In this document: piece by piece, positions 10,574-21,190 of the stretch
How positions within the stretch are numbered: the first letter of the stretch is position 1
How the letters are laid out: the number at the start of each line of letters is the position of its first letter
Source: Carex sylvatica
Lineage: Eukaryota > Streptophyta > Magnoliopsida > Poales > Cyperaceae
Direction: 5' to 3'
DNA length: 64,000 nucleotides
Assembly: GCA_964058845.1 (NCBI GenBank)
Contig: CAXKVR010000188.1
Coordinates: 248,001 to 312,000, forward strand
Translations under genes and position numbers: made by a program
Notes under the pieces: generated by a model
What the model was told of the DNA's origin: nothing
Database searches by the model: none
Seen by the model: only the letters and a program-made list of their open reading frames with translations

Positions 10574-11323
10574 GATAAATCCTTAAGCCATATATATATT
10601 TTTTAAAGAATTTTCATACTCATTGTGCAGCTATAACCTGTGTAACTAAAATAGATTTATTAATGTTAATTCATATAGTTGCACGCAAATATAATATGCT
10701 GACCTAGTAATTTTAATTTTTTTTTCTTTTGTAAAATAGTGGCTATTCTTTTTTTCCAAAGACGATAAAAAATAAAATTCTGCTAATTAATTACACACTA
10801 TGAACTGAGTCGTATCATTAATGCCCGAATACTTTATCATGCATGTATAAATCGGAGCTAATTCGGTCCACGTCTATGACACACGAGTCCCATTAATATT
10901 TGTGCAGATCTCAATCGGATGGTCCATATTTATTAACACACATTTCAAGTTAATGCGCATGCAGATCGAGGATACGAATTAATTCATATACTTCGTGGTC
11001 CCAATTTAGACCCCAACAAAATTAAGCGCAACATCTATCTGTACGTAGTATTGTATCACTGTACACAATCTTAATCGATCAATAATGTTTGTTTTGGGGC
11101 CAATCGGCAATCGTAGATACATGAAGTCTTTAAAATCGTGCCATGCAGGTTATGTAAGATTCATATGGGTTCAATCAGAAGGGGCAAACTTCTTAATTTG
11201 GGCCGAATGTTATTACTTACATTGGGCTTCGATTCACTTTAGTAAGCAGTAAATGGAATTGTTCTGTCAATGGAGTAGAAATTGAAATATATCATGTCTT
11301 TGTTTGAATTGAGAAGCATTAGA
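10574..11323. other. Spacer downstream of the RNase pseudogene
   Basis: No gene or clear element seen. It includes the probable 3' untranslated region of the RNase T2 pseudogene (about 11240-11323). Confidence 0.45.
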
Positions 11324-11521
11324 AGGTTGGGAAGAGGATTGATGAACCGCATGCACCAGTTGGAAAAACAGAACAATTTATCAACGCTAGCTGTGCCTGA
11401 ATGGTCGACACAAATGTAGACCAGGTTGGGAAGAGGATTGATGAACCGCATGCACCAGTTGGAAAAACAGGACAATTTATCAACGCTAGCTGTGCCTGAA
11501 TGGTTGACACAAATGTAGACC
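11324..11521 (-). repeat. 99-bp tandem duplication of the RNase 3' coding end
   Basis: Two copies with period 99 (33 codons) cover the former 'VYIC…FPT' end of the protein. Both carry the same CTAG insertion, so that insertion came first. They differ at a few positions, such as aacagaacaa versus aacaggacaa and gtcgac versus gttgac. Confidence 0.9.
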
Positions 11522-12970
11522 TCATACAATTGCTATCGACCCGATGCATCCTTGTTGCACTCGATCCACGGTGTGTGACCAATACATGAGGTGATCGCGT
11601 TCTTAATGCTAGTTAAAGTATAAGATCCACCGTTTGGCAAAATACCTGTGAAATACATGTCAAGAAATTAACAATTTTGTTATTGTCGAAAGGATGTGTG
11701 CAATTTTGATTTTTAATTCTTTGAAATAGACAAACATGCATGTTAAGAATTTTTTTTTCCCAAATGAAAAGACTATTTTTTTATTACTTGCAGATTTGAG
11801 GCATGAAAGAACATTAGTTGTGCTCTTGAGACTGAGTGCATTTTGGAAATAAGAGTGCTCATTCAGCACAGTTTCAGAGCATGTGCCATGCTTATTCCAC
11901 TCGTGCTGCCAAAATGAGGTGCTATCGCTGCTCGGGCATGCAAGTGACGCCCAATTGGTTCGTAAGCTGCTAACTAAATCTTGGATCTGCAAATAAACTA
12001 TTCCCCTGTGTTATATTTGATGATTTTGTTGTTTTGAAGTAATTAATTGTTACTGCATGATGCAAATTGAAAGTTAAATTGATGTGGTATATATATATAG
12101 CTTGTACTTGGTACTGAGATAGAAAATAGTTCATTTGTTTGTTTATTTTCAGAATTTACAAATTAAAAACAGTTCCATTTCTTTAATATTTGAGATAAAT
12201 TACCTTGGATATATCAAAAGGATTATTTGGATCGCAGTTAGACGGGTAAGAACCGTTGTTATAATTTGGCCATAGGCCATGAATATCAAAGTTAGATGGT
12301 GGTTTTCCATAAGTTGGATAACAACAACTCGAGCTTGTGTCACAGTAAGATCCGGGCCACTGTTGAGTGAGAAAAATAATAAAGTCAGTATTAAATTCGA
12401 AGTTAGATGGTGGTTTTTCATAAGTTGTTTTATATATTCAATTTTATTATTTATTTGACCACTTGACCGTGTAGCAAATAAACTCGAAACTTTCAAAATT
12501 TTGCATGTATATGCATCACTCATGAAATACATGGATTTCAACGGTTTGAATTCGACGTTTGACATCGATCCGATATACTTTTCGAATTGTGCTCACCAAA
12601 CTCTCTTGGTGAGCACATCACACCCTAGCTTTGCTCTCTATATTTGCATTTCTATGTCTACCAGTGCAAATCATTTCAAAGCAAATCCTATCAATTCAGC
12701 AGCTTACCCTGTTTTTTGCAAGCTCATAACATAACACATATATAGCTGGTCCAATTACATAAAATATAAATAAAATTAACCAGAGAGAAATCCCATATAT
12801 ACCTAGTTGCATCCCTTGCCTTATTAAGCATCCAAATTAATATACAAAGAAACAGATTAATATATTACCTGTTGAACAAAGTAGAAGAAATCATAGGCAA
12901 ATCCTTGTGCACTCAATACTAATGCTGGGAAGCAAAGAACTGCTAGAGGAGCAATTGCCATGAACTTCAT
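11324..12970 (-). pseudogene. Secreted S-like RNase T2, C-terminally truncated (copy 1)
   Basis: Four exons keep the same junctions as the two intact copies: 12970-12869, 12359-12204, 11986-11788 and 11645 onward. A signal peptide, the first catalytic block FDIHGLWPNYNN and the second FWQHEWNKHGTC are intact. In exon 4 the Tyr codon of the RYQLYQ motif is TAG (11533-11535), so translation would stop after about 189 residues and lose the last 37, which contain three cysteines. Behind the stop, a 4-bp CTAG insertion shifts the frame, and a 99-bp segment holding it is present twice (11324-11422, 11423-11521). In the leader, a CATG insertion (12964-12970 reads atgcatgaag in sense) creates an out-of-frame ATG just before the real start. 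It is an older relative of the copies at 25 and 49 kb and is probably non-functional; a truncated product cannot be excluded. Confidence 0.85.
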
Positions 12971-13024
12971 GCATGGTTAATCTTTCTTTATAATTGATGC
13001 TGCTGAAGTAGAGGTGCTCATACA

Positions 13025-13034
13025 TATATTTAAA
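13025..13034 (-). promoter_or_regulatory. TATA-like box of RNase copy 1
   Basis: In sense it reads tttaaatata, about 55-65 bp before the ATG at 12970. In the intact copies the same place reads tataaatata, so copy 1 has a weaker TATA context. Confidence 0.5.
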
Positions 13035-13646
13035 GGCACCTTATTACAGCAATATAATAGGAACAACATATGAAATGGAATAAAATATAATCCTTACGTC
13101 AAAACTTCATTTTAATTTAAATATCGAATTTGAAAGGACATACGTTGCTATAAACCAATCTTATAATAATTTACTTTTTGTTAGTGAAAGTTCATTATGT
13201 CAATTAATCATTGGTCATACGAATATATTTCGTATATTAGGCGAATATCCATATGGTGTTCATCGTATCTTCAATATTTATTTTTTAGTTCCAAACTGTA
13301 TAGGGGTATTCACTTATTATTATATTGATCTAGTTAGATTAGTTTATATCGCATTTGACAACATAGACTTCTTCTTGTTTATTTTTGTCGTGACAAAGAA
13401 TAAAAAAATGACATATTTGCAGAACTAACTTGGGCTCCATAATTTTGAATTCTTAATGTTATACCATGTAATATTCCAAGCGGATCTTTTCATCAGTTGA
13501 ATTAATTATGCATGTTTTCTAAGAAACTATAGCATATAATTTTAAATTACATACATGCGTTGTTTTTTTTTTCAGGGTTAGTGGAAAATAAAATTCCAGT
13601 AATAAGTATATTGATATTAAAAAAATATTTACGGAGCCGGTACATA
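13035..13646. other. Upstream flank of RNase copy 1
   Basis: AT-rich. The first 100 bp resemble the upstream flank of the intact copies (gaaatggaataaaatat, cttacgt, accaatcttataata), so the promoter was copied together with the gene. Nothing else was recognised. Confidence 0.5.
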
Positions 13647-14633
13647 TAAGCCTGCTAATGAGCAGTAACTCACTTAAAACTCGGCCCGACCTATTCATTC
13701 TTTCATTAAAATCCGACTCGGTTCGACTCAACTTTGAAGAGTAAAACCCGATTCGGCTCGGTCCATTGGACTCTTTAGATTCGACCCGAACTTGACTCAA
13801 ACTCAATTAATTGTAATGTATTTTAAAGACATATACTAACATTAACTTTCATTGTTAGTACTTCTAAAAAAAGGCATGTACTAATATATTTTTTGAGAAG
13901 GTACTTCTCAAAAAATGGAAAAAAATATGAACAGGCTACATATTCTTAAATCAATAAATTACAACAGATATTTCTGTTTTCTTTGCAACAAATTGAAAGA
14001 ATAAACTACAGTTTCAATTAAACTTATTCTCTGAACATATTCATTGTATTTAGAAAACTTCATATTGCATAAAAAAAAATATCAAGTGTAGAGAGAGAAC
14101 ATTCCAGGCACTTTATTCTTGCGACAAAGATGTAGAGTCGTGAGGAGATATCCAGGGAGCCGCATGTGGATAAGCGGAGCGACGAGGCTGATAGGAGAGA
14201 GGAAAGGAGCGATGGGAGAAGGGGAGAGAGCACGCTAAGCACTCTAACAGAGCGAGAATATCGAGAAAGTCAGGGGAGAAGGGCTCAGAAGAGGGGCACT
14301 GGAGAGAGAAGGCGATGGAGAGCACTAAAGCAGCGTCGCTGGAGAGAGGAAACGGTCTTTTTTTTGTTTCTCTTTCAATTCTAGAGGACAAGGTAGATGA
14401 AATGGAGACCTCCATTAACTGGAGCCAAATATATTCCAACACATTTTTTCGCTCATCAAAGAATGGTTCAGCCCATGAGCTCGGCTCAGATCAGATCGCT
14501 CGGTAAGGAAACAGAGATTTATTTCGAGTTCGAGCCGTTCAGACTCAAACTCGAATTGAGCTCAGCTCAATTAGGCTCATTCAAGAGCCCAGCTCAAAGC
14601 CTATGAGCCGACCCGGCTCATTTAGCAGGCCTA
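13647..14633. mobile_element. Non-autonomous hAT element carrying a GA-rich insert
   Basis: Termini taagcctgctaatgagc (left) and the inverse of gctcatttagcaggccta (right) match, and the flanks ggtacata (13639-13646) and agtacata (14634-14641) form an 8-bp target duplication with one mismatch, as expected for hAT. Subterminal sequence is rich in 'gagctcggctc'-like words. The middle (14140-14370) is a GA-rich, GC-richer block that may be captured leader or exon DNA. Arg/Glu-rich open frames there are low-complexity and not believed. Confidence 0.7.
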
Positions 14634-14706
14634 AGTACATACAGGCAGTGTTGATCACAAAAATAACTAAAAGAAATGAATAAAACTATGGTGTGATATG
14701 CTTATA

Positions 14707-15406
14707 CACTAGTGAAAAAACTGAAATTATGATCGGTTATTTATGCACATTAGGATCATAATTTAACCAATCCTGATTAAGGTGATACTAATACTAAACT
14801 AATCTGGATCAGTTAAAGAACTGATCCTAAAAGTTTGAATTATGATCGGTTGTTTCAAATAACCGATCATACTAATTAGGATTGGTTATTTGAAACAACC
14901 GATCCTAATTCGAGTTTTCGCAAAAAAAAAAAGTATTAGGATCGGTTGTTTGAAACAACCGATCCTAATTTTTTTTTCTTTTTTTTTTGCAGGGCCAACA
15001 TTAAAAAAAGAAGAATTAGGATCGATTGTTCAAAATAACCGATCCTAATAATACTATTAGGATCTGTAATTTTGAACAACCGATCCTAATTCTTTTTTTT
15101 TGAACCAACATTTTTTGGATCCAGATTATAATGCATTAGGATCGATTATTATAAACAACTGATCCTAATGGTTTATATTAGGATTGGTTGTTTATAATAA
15201 TCGATTGCAATAGTATTAGGATCAGTTATTATAAACAACCGATCCTAATGGTGCATATATTAGGATCGGTTCACTAAAAATGCCGATCTAAATAGTTTTT
15301 AGGACCAGTTTTTTTTGAAAAAATCGATCCAGGTAGGTATTAGTATCGGTGGTTTAATATAGACGATCCAGATAGGCTGATCCTAATTCTAGTTTTTTCA
15401 CTAGTG
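14707..15406. mobile_element. 700-bp non-autonomous CACTA-type element made of palindromic repeats
   Basis: It begins CACTAGTGAAAAAACT and ends with the exact inverse, AGTTTTTTCACTAGTG. Between the ends the motif ttaggatcggttgtttgaaa and its complement recur at least six times, giving several strong hairpins. Three-base flanks are ata and tta, an imperfect target duplication. No coding sequence. Confidence 0.85.
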
Positions 15407-15737
15407 TTACCAAGAGAAGTTGGTGAGCACACTTCCAAAAGACTATCAGATTGACTTCAAATTATGAATCTAAACAGTTGAAATGCATGCATGTACTTCG
15501 TACGTGATGTATGTACATGCAAAACTTTTAAAGTTTCGAATTAAAAAAATAGTTTGAAAACACATTTTTATATGACGATCATATTGATTGGTTTGGATCT
15601 GTTTCCGGACCATTCAAAAACAATGATTATGTATCTATCTAAAAAATTATCAAAAATTTCCAAAAATATAAAATATAATCTCCAAGCACATTTTATTATA
15701 CAAATATTAGGAAATAAATATGTTGTTATTCATTGGA

Positions 15738-15860
15738 AATAATAGGAACCTGTTATTCCAATCCCAACTGTTAGTCTTTGTTGAGATTCGTAAATAAAAA
15801 TACTATTTTGTTGAGATTCGCATATGAAAAAGTTTGAAGGGCTTAAAGAAGTAATCCTTC
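15738..15860. repeat. Fragment related to the 2046-2241 foldback family
   Basis: Shares 'cctgttattccaatcccaac' and a doubled 'ttgttgagattcg' with the 2.0-2.2 kb element. One arm only. Confidence 0.4.
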
Positions 15861-17048
15861 TATGGATTTACAATGATGAAATGTGTAGAGAACAAAAATA
15901 AATAAAAGGAAATTACAAATTGAAAACGAGGAAAATTACAACAAAATGTTTTGTTACATACCATGTAGCTAGGGGTGTAAACGGAGTGGATTTGGAGTGG
16001 ATAATGCTAATACCATATCCGTATCCGTCTTTCAATGAACGGATACGGATACAGATAGTAAATGGATATCAAAATTTAAAATCAAATTCGTCTTAAACGG
16101 ATACGGATACGGACACGGAGCGAATAATCTACAAATACAAATACGAAAGTAATAATTATCGAATAATTGAGTTACACACTTTAAGATAAAAAAGAGCACT
16201 TTGTTATTGTTGTCTTGAAACAAGGACTAAAACTAATTTAACAAAGACTAAAAGCATAGAGATACTACTAGGATTTCCAATAATAGCAACGGGGCTAAGT
16301 GATATTAGCAAGCGTAGGAAGGCCCCTTGCAATAGAAATTGAGCTTTTGAATTTTTCTGATTAAATTAATATAGTTGCAACGGCAGGCCCTTGCAAATAA
16401 TCACGCTTGCTAATGGCTCATATTGGCCCTTGCTAATGTCTCATATTCCCCCTTGCAAATAATAAGACCCACCCCAAAAATGTCAGATATTATATTTTAT
16501 TAGAATCTGTTGCAATTACCTGTTCACTTGCGCTTGCAAATCAGTCCTAGATGGGCCCCACACACTAGTTGCAAGGGCTACCGTTGCAAATAATTTTAAG
16601 GAATCTGTTTATATTATTTTATTGTGAAGTTTGTTACTATTTGCAAGCGACACCGTTGCAAATATTTTTAGTGTAGTTTTTTATATTACTATATTCAAAA
16701 AGACCTTATTATTTGCAAGAGTCATGGTTGCAAAAGGCTTTAGGATGTTGTTTATTACATTTTATTGTTTAATTTCTAGACAGAGAGACTTTAATAGTTG
16801 AATGGTGAATATAAATTCTAAACCGCTATTTAGCAATTAATTTCAATTGCTGGATTGAAGATGCTCTAATAATTGTTGTTTAATAATTAGAAAATACTTC
16901 TTATTATTTTTAATTAATACTATTTAATCACAATGAAATGTAATTAAGCAGCAACAACTTTTTCTCTAATTCTGACAATTTAATATATCATAAATTTTGA
17001 ATTGAACATGATTTTCATAGTCCCATTTAAATAGCACAATTTGATTCG

Positions 17049-17174
17049 AAATAAGTGAAACAATTATAGTAGGTAAATAGTAGTTAAATATTACAATACT
17101 TCTTATATACCAAATAAGTGAAACAATTATAGTAGGTAAATAGTAGTTAAATATTACAATACTTCTTATATACC
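17049..17174. repeat. 63-bp tandem duplication
   Basis: 'aaataagtgaaacaattata' starts at 17049 and again at 17112, and the two 63-bp copies look identical. Lies in the nested CACTA. Confidence 0.9.
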
Positions 17175-17369
17175 ACAAATCACAAATATTGTCTGCACTT
17201 GTGTTGTTCAGTTACTGAAATGTCTCGTATGTCCTCCTGCATATTTTTTTTAGACATGAGATATAACATAAATGAAAAAAATTAGCATAAATTCAAAGTC
17301 AGAAATAAAACTAAACTTAAATTCAAGTATTTTAGCTAAGAGACTATTTGCTCAAAATTAAGTAGGGGA

Positions 17370-17530
17370 GTTCATCGGTTCGGTTAAAACAAAAATAAAT
17401 TAGACAAACCAAAGTTTTATTCGGTTTTTAAAAATAGAATTGAACCGACCGAACTAAACTTATAAACCAATTACAACCGAATCGAAGTAAATTTTGGTTT
17501 GTTCGGTTAAACCAAACAAACCAAAGTATA
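17370..17530. repeat. GGTTCGGTT / AACCGAAC-rich segment
   Basis: Words such as atcggttcggtt, gaaccgaccgaac and gttcggttaaacc recur in both orientations, a composition common at the ends of plant DNA transposons. It could be a remnant end nested in the CACTA element; boundaries are not clear. Confidence 0.4.
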
Positions 17531-18036
17531 TTAATTTGCATTACAACAAATCATTATTTTAAAACAAAGCATCCACAGGTTGAGATATCATATGTTATTT
17601 AAACCGAATTCATTGTAAAGAATAATAACCATTGTACCAGTGAACATTCCTTTTTTCTGGATCAGCTGCATGATATAATTATATATAAACATTCTGATAA
17701 ATTCATTATAAAGAATTCAAGCAAGACATATTTATCTAACTTGTTCATACCAACAGAATCAAGCAAACACTAGACAACACATTATATATATCAGCAGCAA
17801 CACTTTATTACTTCATGCATTTGATACATACATATCAATATCACAATCATAATTTATTAACAAAAACTTAACATCTGTACAGAGTTGCAAACAAGGAATC
17901 ATAAGGCAAGAAATGCTTCAAAAATCCTAGCGACATCAATTCAATAAAGAATAGGTAATTAACACAGAAATTAGGTTACAATATAGAATCATAAGGCAAG
18001 AAATTAACACAGAGAAAATAGGTAATACCAACTTAC

Positions 18037-18131
18037 ATTTTTTCTTTGCAAGATGCTTCTGTTACAAACTTGATAAAACTGACATGCTCTACACAAAGCT
18101 CCTGATTATTTTGCTCAATAAATTTCACAAC
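18037..18131 (-). pseudogene. Exon-like captured fragment of unknown gene
   Basis: On the minus strand a 95-bp stretch is open in one frame, starts after an AG (…cttacag|gtt) and ends before a consensus GTAAGT donor. It would encode 31 residues beginning VVKFIEQNNQELCVEH and ending SCKEK. The hydrophobic/charged pattern looks like real protein, but I do not recognise the family. It points opposite to the protease fragments 1.5 kb away, suggesting separate capture events. Confidence 0.45.
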
Positions 18132-19571
18132 CTGTAAGCAATAACAAAAACTTGTGTGAGTTTATCATTTTCAAGTAAAGAAATAACATGCATTATCATT
18201 TTCAAGCATTAGAATTCAAAATTATTGTATAGGGTTTGAGATTATTTTGGGGTATACATGAAATGCTCCCAAAAACGAAGCATGTCCAGATTTGCAATAC
18301 ATATAAAAACAATCGGTTGCAAACTTCCTATGACTTTCTGTTCTAATTTATCCCAGAGTTCTTATTTTATTTTATTTTTTGAGGAAAACAACAAAGTAGT
18401 AAGAAAATATTATAAATTATGAACTAAGATGAGACCTTTCTAGACAGAAGAATGGTACCGGTAACACAAAAAATTCCCAACACTAACAAATGAAGAAGAA
18501 ACTTAGACTAGATAATCAAAACTAGCTATACAATACACTAAGAAAAAATGTCAGCTTCAACCTGTTTTTAGTTTTAAATGTATACATAACACTTCTTCCC
18601 ATTTAAGCATTTCCACAAATACCTTATGTGCAACACATTGTTAGCCTAGATTGATGAAATTGAAGTGCCAAATTTTGGTCACTGAATTATACTTGATAAG
18701 TTATTGGGAGAAGGTGGTTCAATTTTATTTAAATTTGGTTTCTTGTGGCACTAGTGCATCTGGCCTCTCAGAATTATTCAGAGATAAGGTCATTTTTTGT
18801 TTGTTTAAAATCTTGTTTATGTGACTGTTAGAAGTAATTATAGTAGTCTAACAAACAAATTAGTCAAATTATATATCTTTATAGTGATTTTCTCTTATTA
18901 TCTTTGAAATTGATTCATTCCTGTTTAATTTTGGGTTGCTGTAATGGGTTTTATTTTTATTTTTTTCTTTTATTGTAATTGGTTTAGCACTGTTGGTTAT
19001 CATTTGAATTGAAGACTTACTAAACATAAACTCTTGGTTGAAGCATTTCATTAAATAGCAAGAAAGCATGACAATTTTGAACCATTTTGATTCAGGCATT
19101 TTATCAAATAGCAAGAAAGCATTCAATTGTTCCACAACAGTAAGCCAAATATAATATTTTCAAGTTCCAAAAACTAATTAGAACTTTAAATTCATTGATA
19201 AAATAGATTACTTACGGGTTGATAAAAATAGATGCTAGAGCTGTATGTTCCAATGACAGTTCACTTGATGCTTGTTATATTTAATTTTTACTCTCTGACC
19301 CTAGCATTCTACAATATTTTCTCCAATATTTACACTTTTAAGTTCAACAATTTCTTTAATTGCACCCTTTGAATCAGTACTAGATTTGTTGATTCATATC
19401 TTGACATTGCTATCATATCTGTTGACTCAGTATTCTTCTCTTTTGGCAGCATGCATGTTGTGTGAAAAAGAAAAACTTAATCAATATATATAGTTTTATT
19501 GTAGGGATATGGCCAGAATCACCGAGATAAATCAGTGATATCAGAATTGTTTAAGATTCAGTTTAGAGAAA

Positions 19572-19667
19572 GCACAAGCATCTCGTATATATACATATCA
19601 AGGAGGTTTTAGGAGTTTAGGCGCAAAATTAACCGAAGAGCAGGCGTTACTATTGGCTGGTATGTAG
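19572..19667 (+). pseudogene. Captured subtilisin-like protease fragment (propeptide end), copy a
   Basis: Read in one frame it gives YTYQGGFRSLGAKLTEEQA, then a stop at 19665-19667. This corresponds to the Y-(S/T)-Y-x-x-G-F-x-G-F-A-A-x-L-T-x-E-Q/E-A segment at the end of the inhibitor I9 propeptide of plant subtilases. It lies upstream of the fragment that should precede it, and it is paralleled by a second copy at about 20050-20125; both are preceded by 'gagataaatcagtgatat', so a segment of about 460 bp was duplicated. Confidence 0.7.
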
Positions 19668-19748
19668 TTAAACTTTTTGTATTCAGAATTACTAAAAATC
19701 TTTATCATTTCTCTACTTAATTAACATTCATTATTTTTCTTGAAACAC

Positions 19749-19861
19749 AAGGTTTATGTGGTTTATATGGGAAGTGCTACAAAAGAAGGAAATAAAGTTG
19801 GTACCCATGATGATACATTGAACCATGGCAATCAAATGCTTGCTTCTGTTCACGATAGAAG
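19749..19861 (+). pseudogene. Captured subtilisin-like protease exon (propeptide start)
   Basis: The frame KVYVVYMGSATKEGNK … NQMLASVHDRR is open over 37 codons and ends in AG|GTAAAAG, an acceptable donor. VYVVYMGS and QMLASVH are hallmark words of the I9 propeptide of plant subtilisin-like serine proteases, which keeps the secreted enzyme inactive. Only this domain is here; the catalytic Asp/His/Ser region is absent, so the fragment cannot make a protease. Confidence 0.8.
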
Positions 19862-20025
19862 GTAAAAGAAGAAAATATGTTGTCTTTGTTTCATTTCATA
19901 AGGTTCAATTGAAAATTTATCTTATAAAAGATATAAATTAGTGATGTCACTTTTAGCACTTAGAATCCAATTCTAAAAGCTTAGAGATAAATCAGTGATA
20001 TTGGATTGTCCATCATTATTTTCAG

Positions 20026-20140
20026 AGAAAGGACAAACAACTCATATATAATATACATATCAAGGAGGCTTTCAGGGTTTTGCTGCAAAATTAACCCAAG
20101 AGCATGCTTCATATTGGCTAGGATGTAAATTTATCCCTAC
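20026..20140 (+). pseudogene. Captured subtilisin-like protease fragment (propeptide end), copy b
   Basis: After an AG acceptor (…ttttcag) the stretch contains YTYQGGFQGFAAKLTQEHA, closer to the family consensus than copy a. A TAA lies upstream in that frame, and joining from the 19861 donor would be out of frame, so it is decayed. Order (19749 exon then this) matches the normal subtilase exon order with a 164-bp intron. Confidence 0.75.
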
Positions 20141-21002
20141 ACAGGCTCATACGCTCTAAATTTGCAATGTCTCAGTTGTGTACAATACATTCATTATTAC
20201 TACTATTCAAAATGTCATAATTGGGTTGATATAAAATCAACGAGTACTTTTTTTAGACATGTCATAATAGGGGATAAATTGAAATTGCAATGTCACAAGC
20301 TTCACTATGTTTCATATAGGAATACAATTGAAGTTTGATCTGTTTTCTGCAAATACCCAATTAAATTTGATTTTTTCTGCTATATGACATTGTTTGATCT
20401 GTACTTACTAAAGCTCAATTCAAAATTTGTGTCAAGTGCTTGTACTTGAGCCTCCTTCTGTTCTGGATTTAGCCAGGATCGTAAATTTTATCTAAGTGAA
20501 TTTCACGAAATGTGTAAAGTTTTCACAAGATGGTGCAAGAAAATATCCAACATGTTTTGTCTCAATATTGTTCAAATACTCATTATTTAATATTTTGATT
20601 GTTTATTTCATTAGGTATCTGATTGCAAAGACTATCTTGAGCGTTCTTAAATGCTGCTTCTGATGATTGGTGCTAATGGCAAATTTCATAATTATGCAAC
20701 TAATTTCTTGACTGTAATTTATTTAGTAAAAGTTGTTAATGGGTGGTCGATGTATTTTTTGCACATTTAAAAGTTCATTTTAGTACTGTTGTTGTAATTT
20801 ACATTGGTACAATGTATGATAATTGTACTATATTGATTAATATTTATTGAATGTTATCCCTATATTTCAATGTGTTTATGTAAATTTGGTTTGGTATTGG
20901 GTATCGAGTTGGTATTGGGCTGGTACCAGATTAGTACAGTGAGGGAGGATTATAGAATTAGAGCATGCAAAAAGTATTATTGATATCCTTCCAAATAGTT
21001 AG

Positions 21003-21190
21003 GTGGGACTCATATTCATTAACCTTGCAAATAGTCAGGTGGGGCCCACATTTGCCAGCCTTACAAATAATCAGGTGGGGCCCACGTTTGTTACCCTTGC
21101 AAATAATCAGATGGGGTCCACATTCGTTAACCTTGCAAATACTCAGATGGGGCCCACGCTTGGCATCCTTGCAAATACTCCTGTTGAGTA
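21003..21190. repeat. 36-bp tandem repeat in the CACTA right subterminal region
   Basis: About five units of the type ccttgcaaatagtcaggtgg plus ggcccacatttgcc, period 36 bp. The multiple-of-three period makes a 62-codon open frame look protein-like, but it is a repeat artefact. Confidence 0.8.

Noticed and set aside
14166..14442. Arg/Glu-rich and Ser/Leu-rich frames on both strands
   Set aside because: Overlapping frames of a GA-rich low-complexity block within a hAT element; no conserved domain text.
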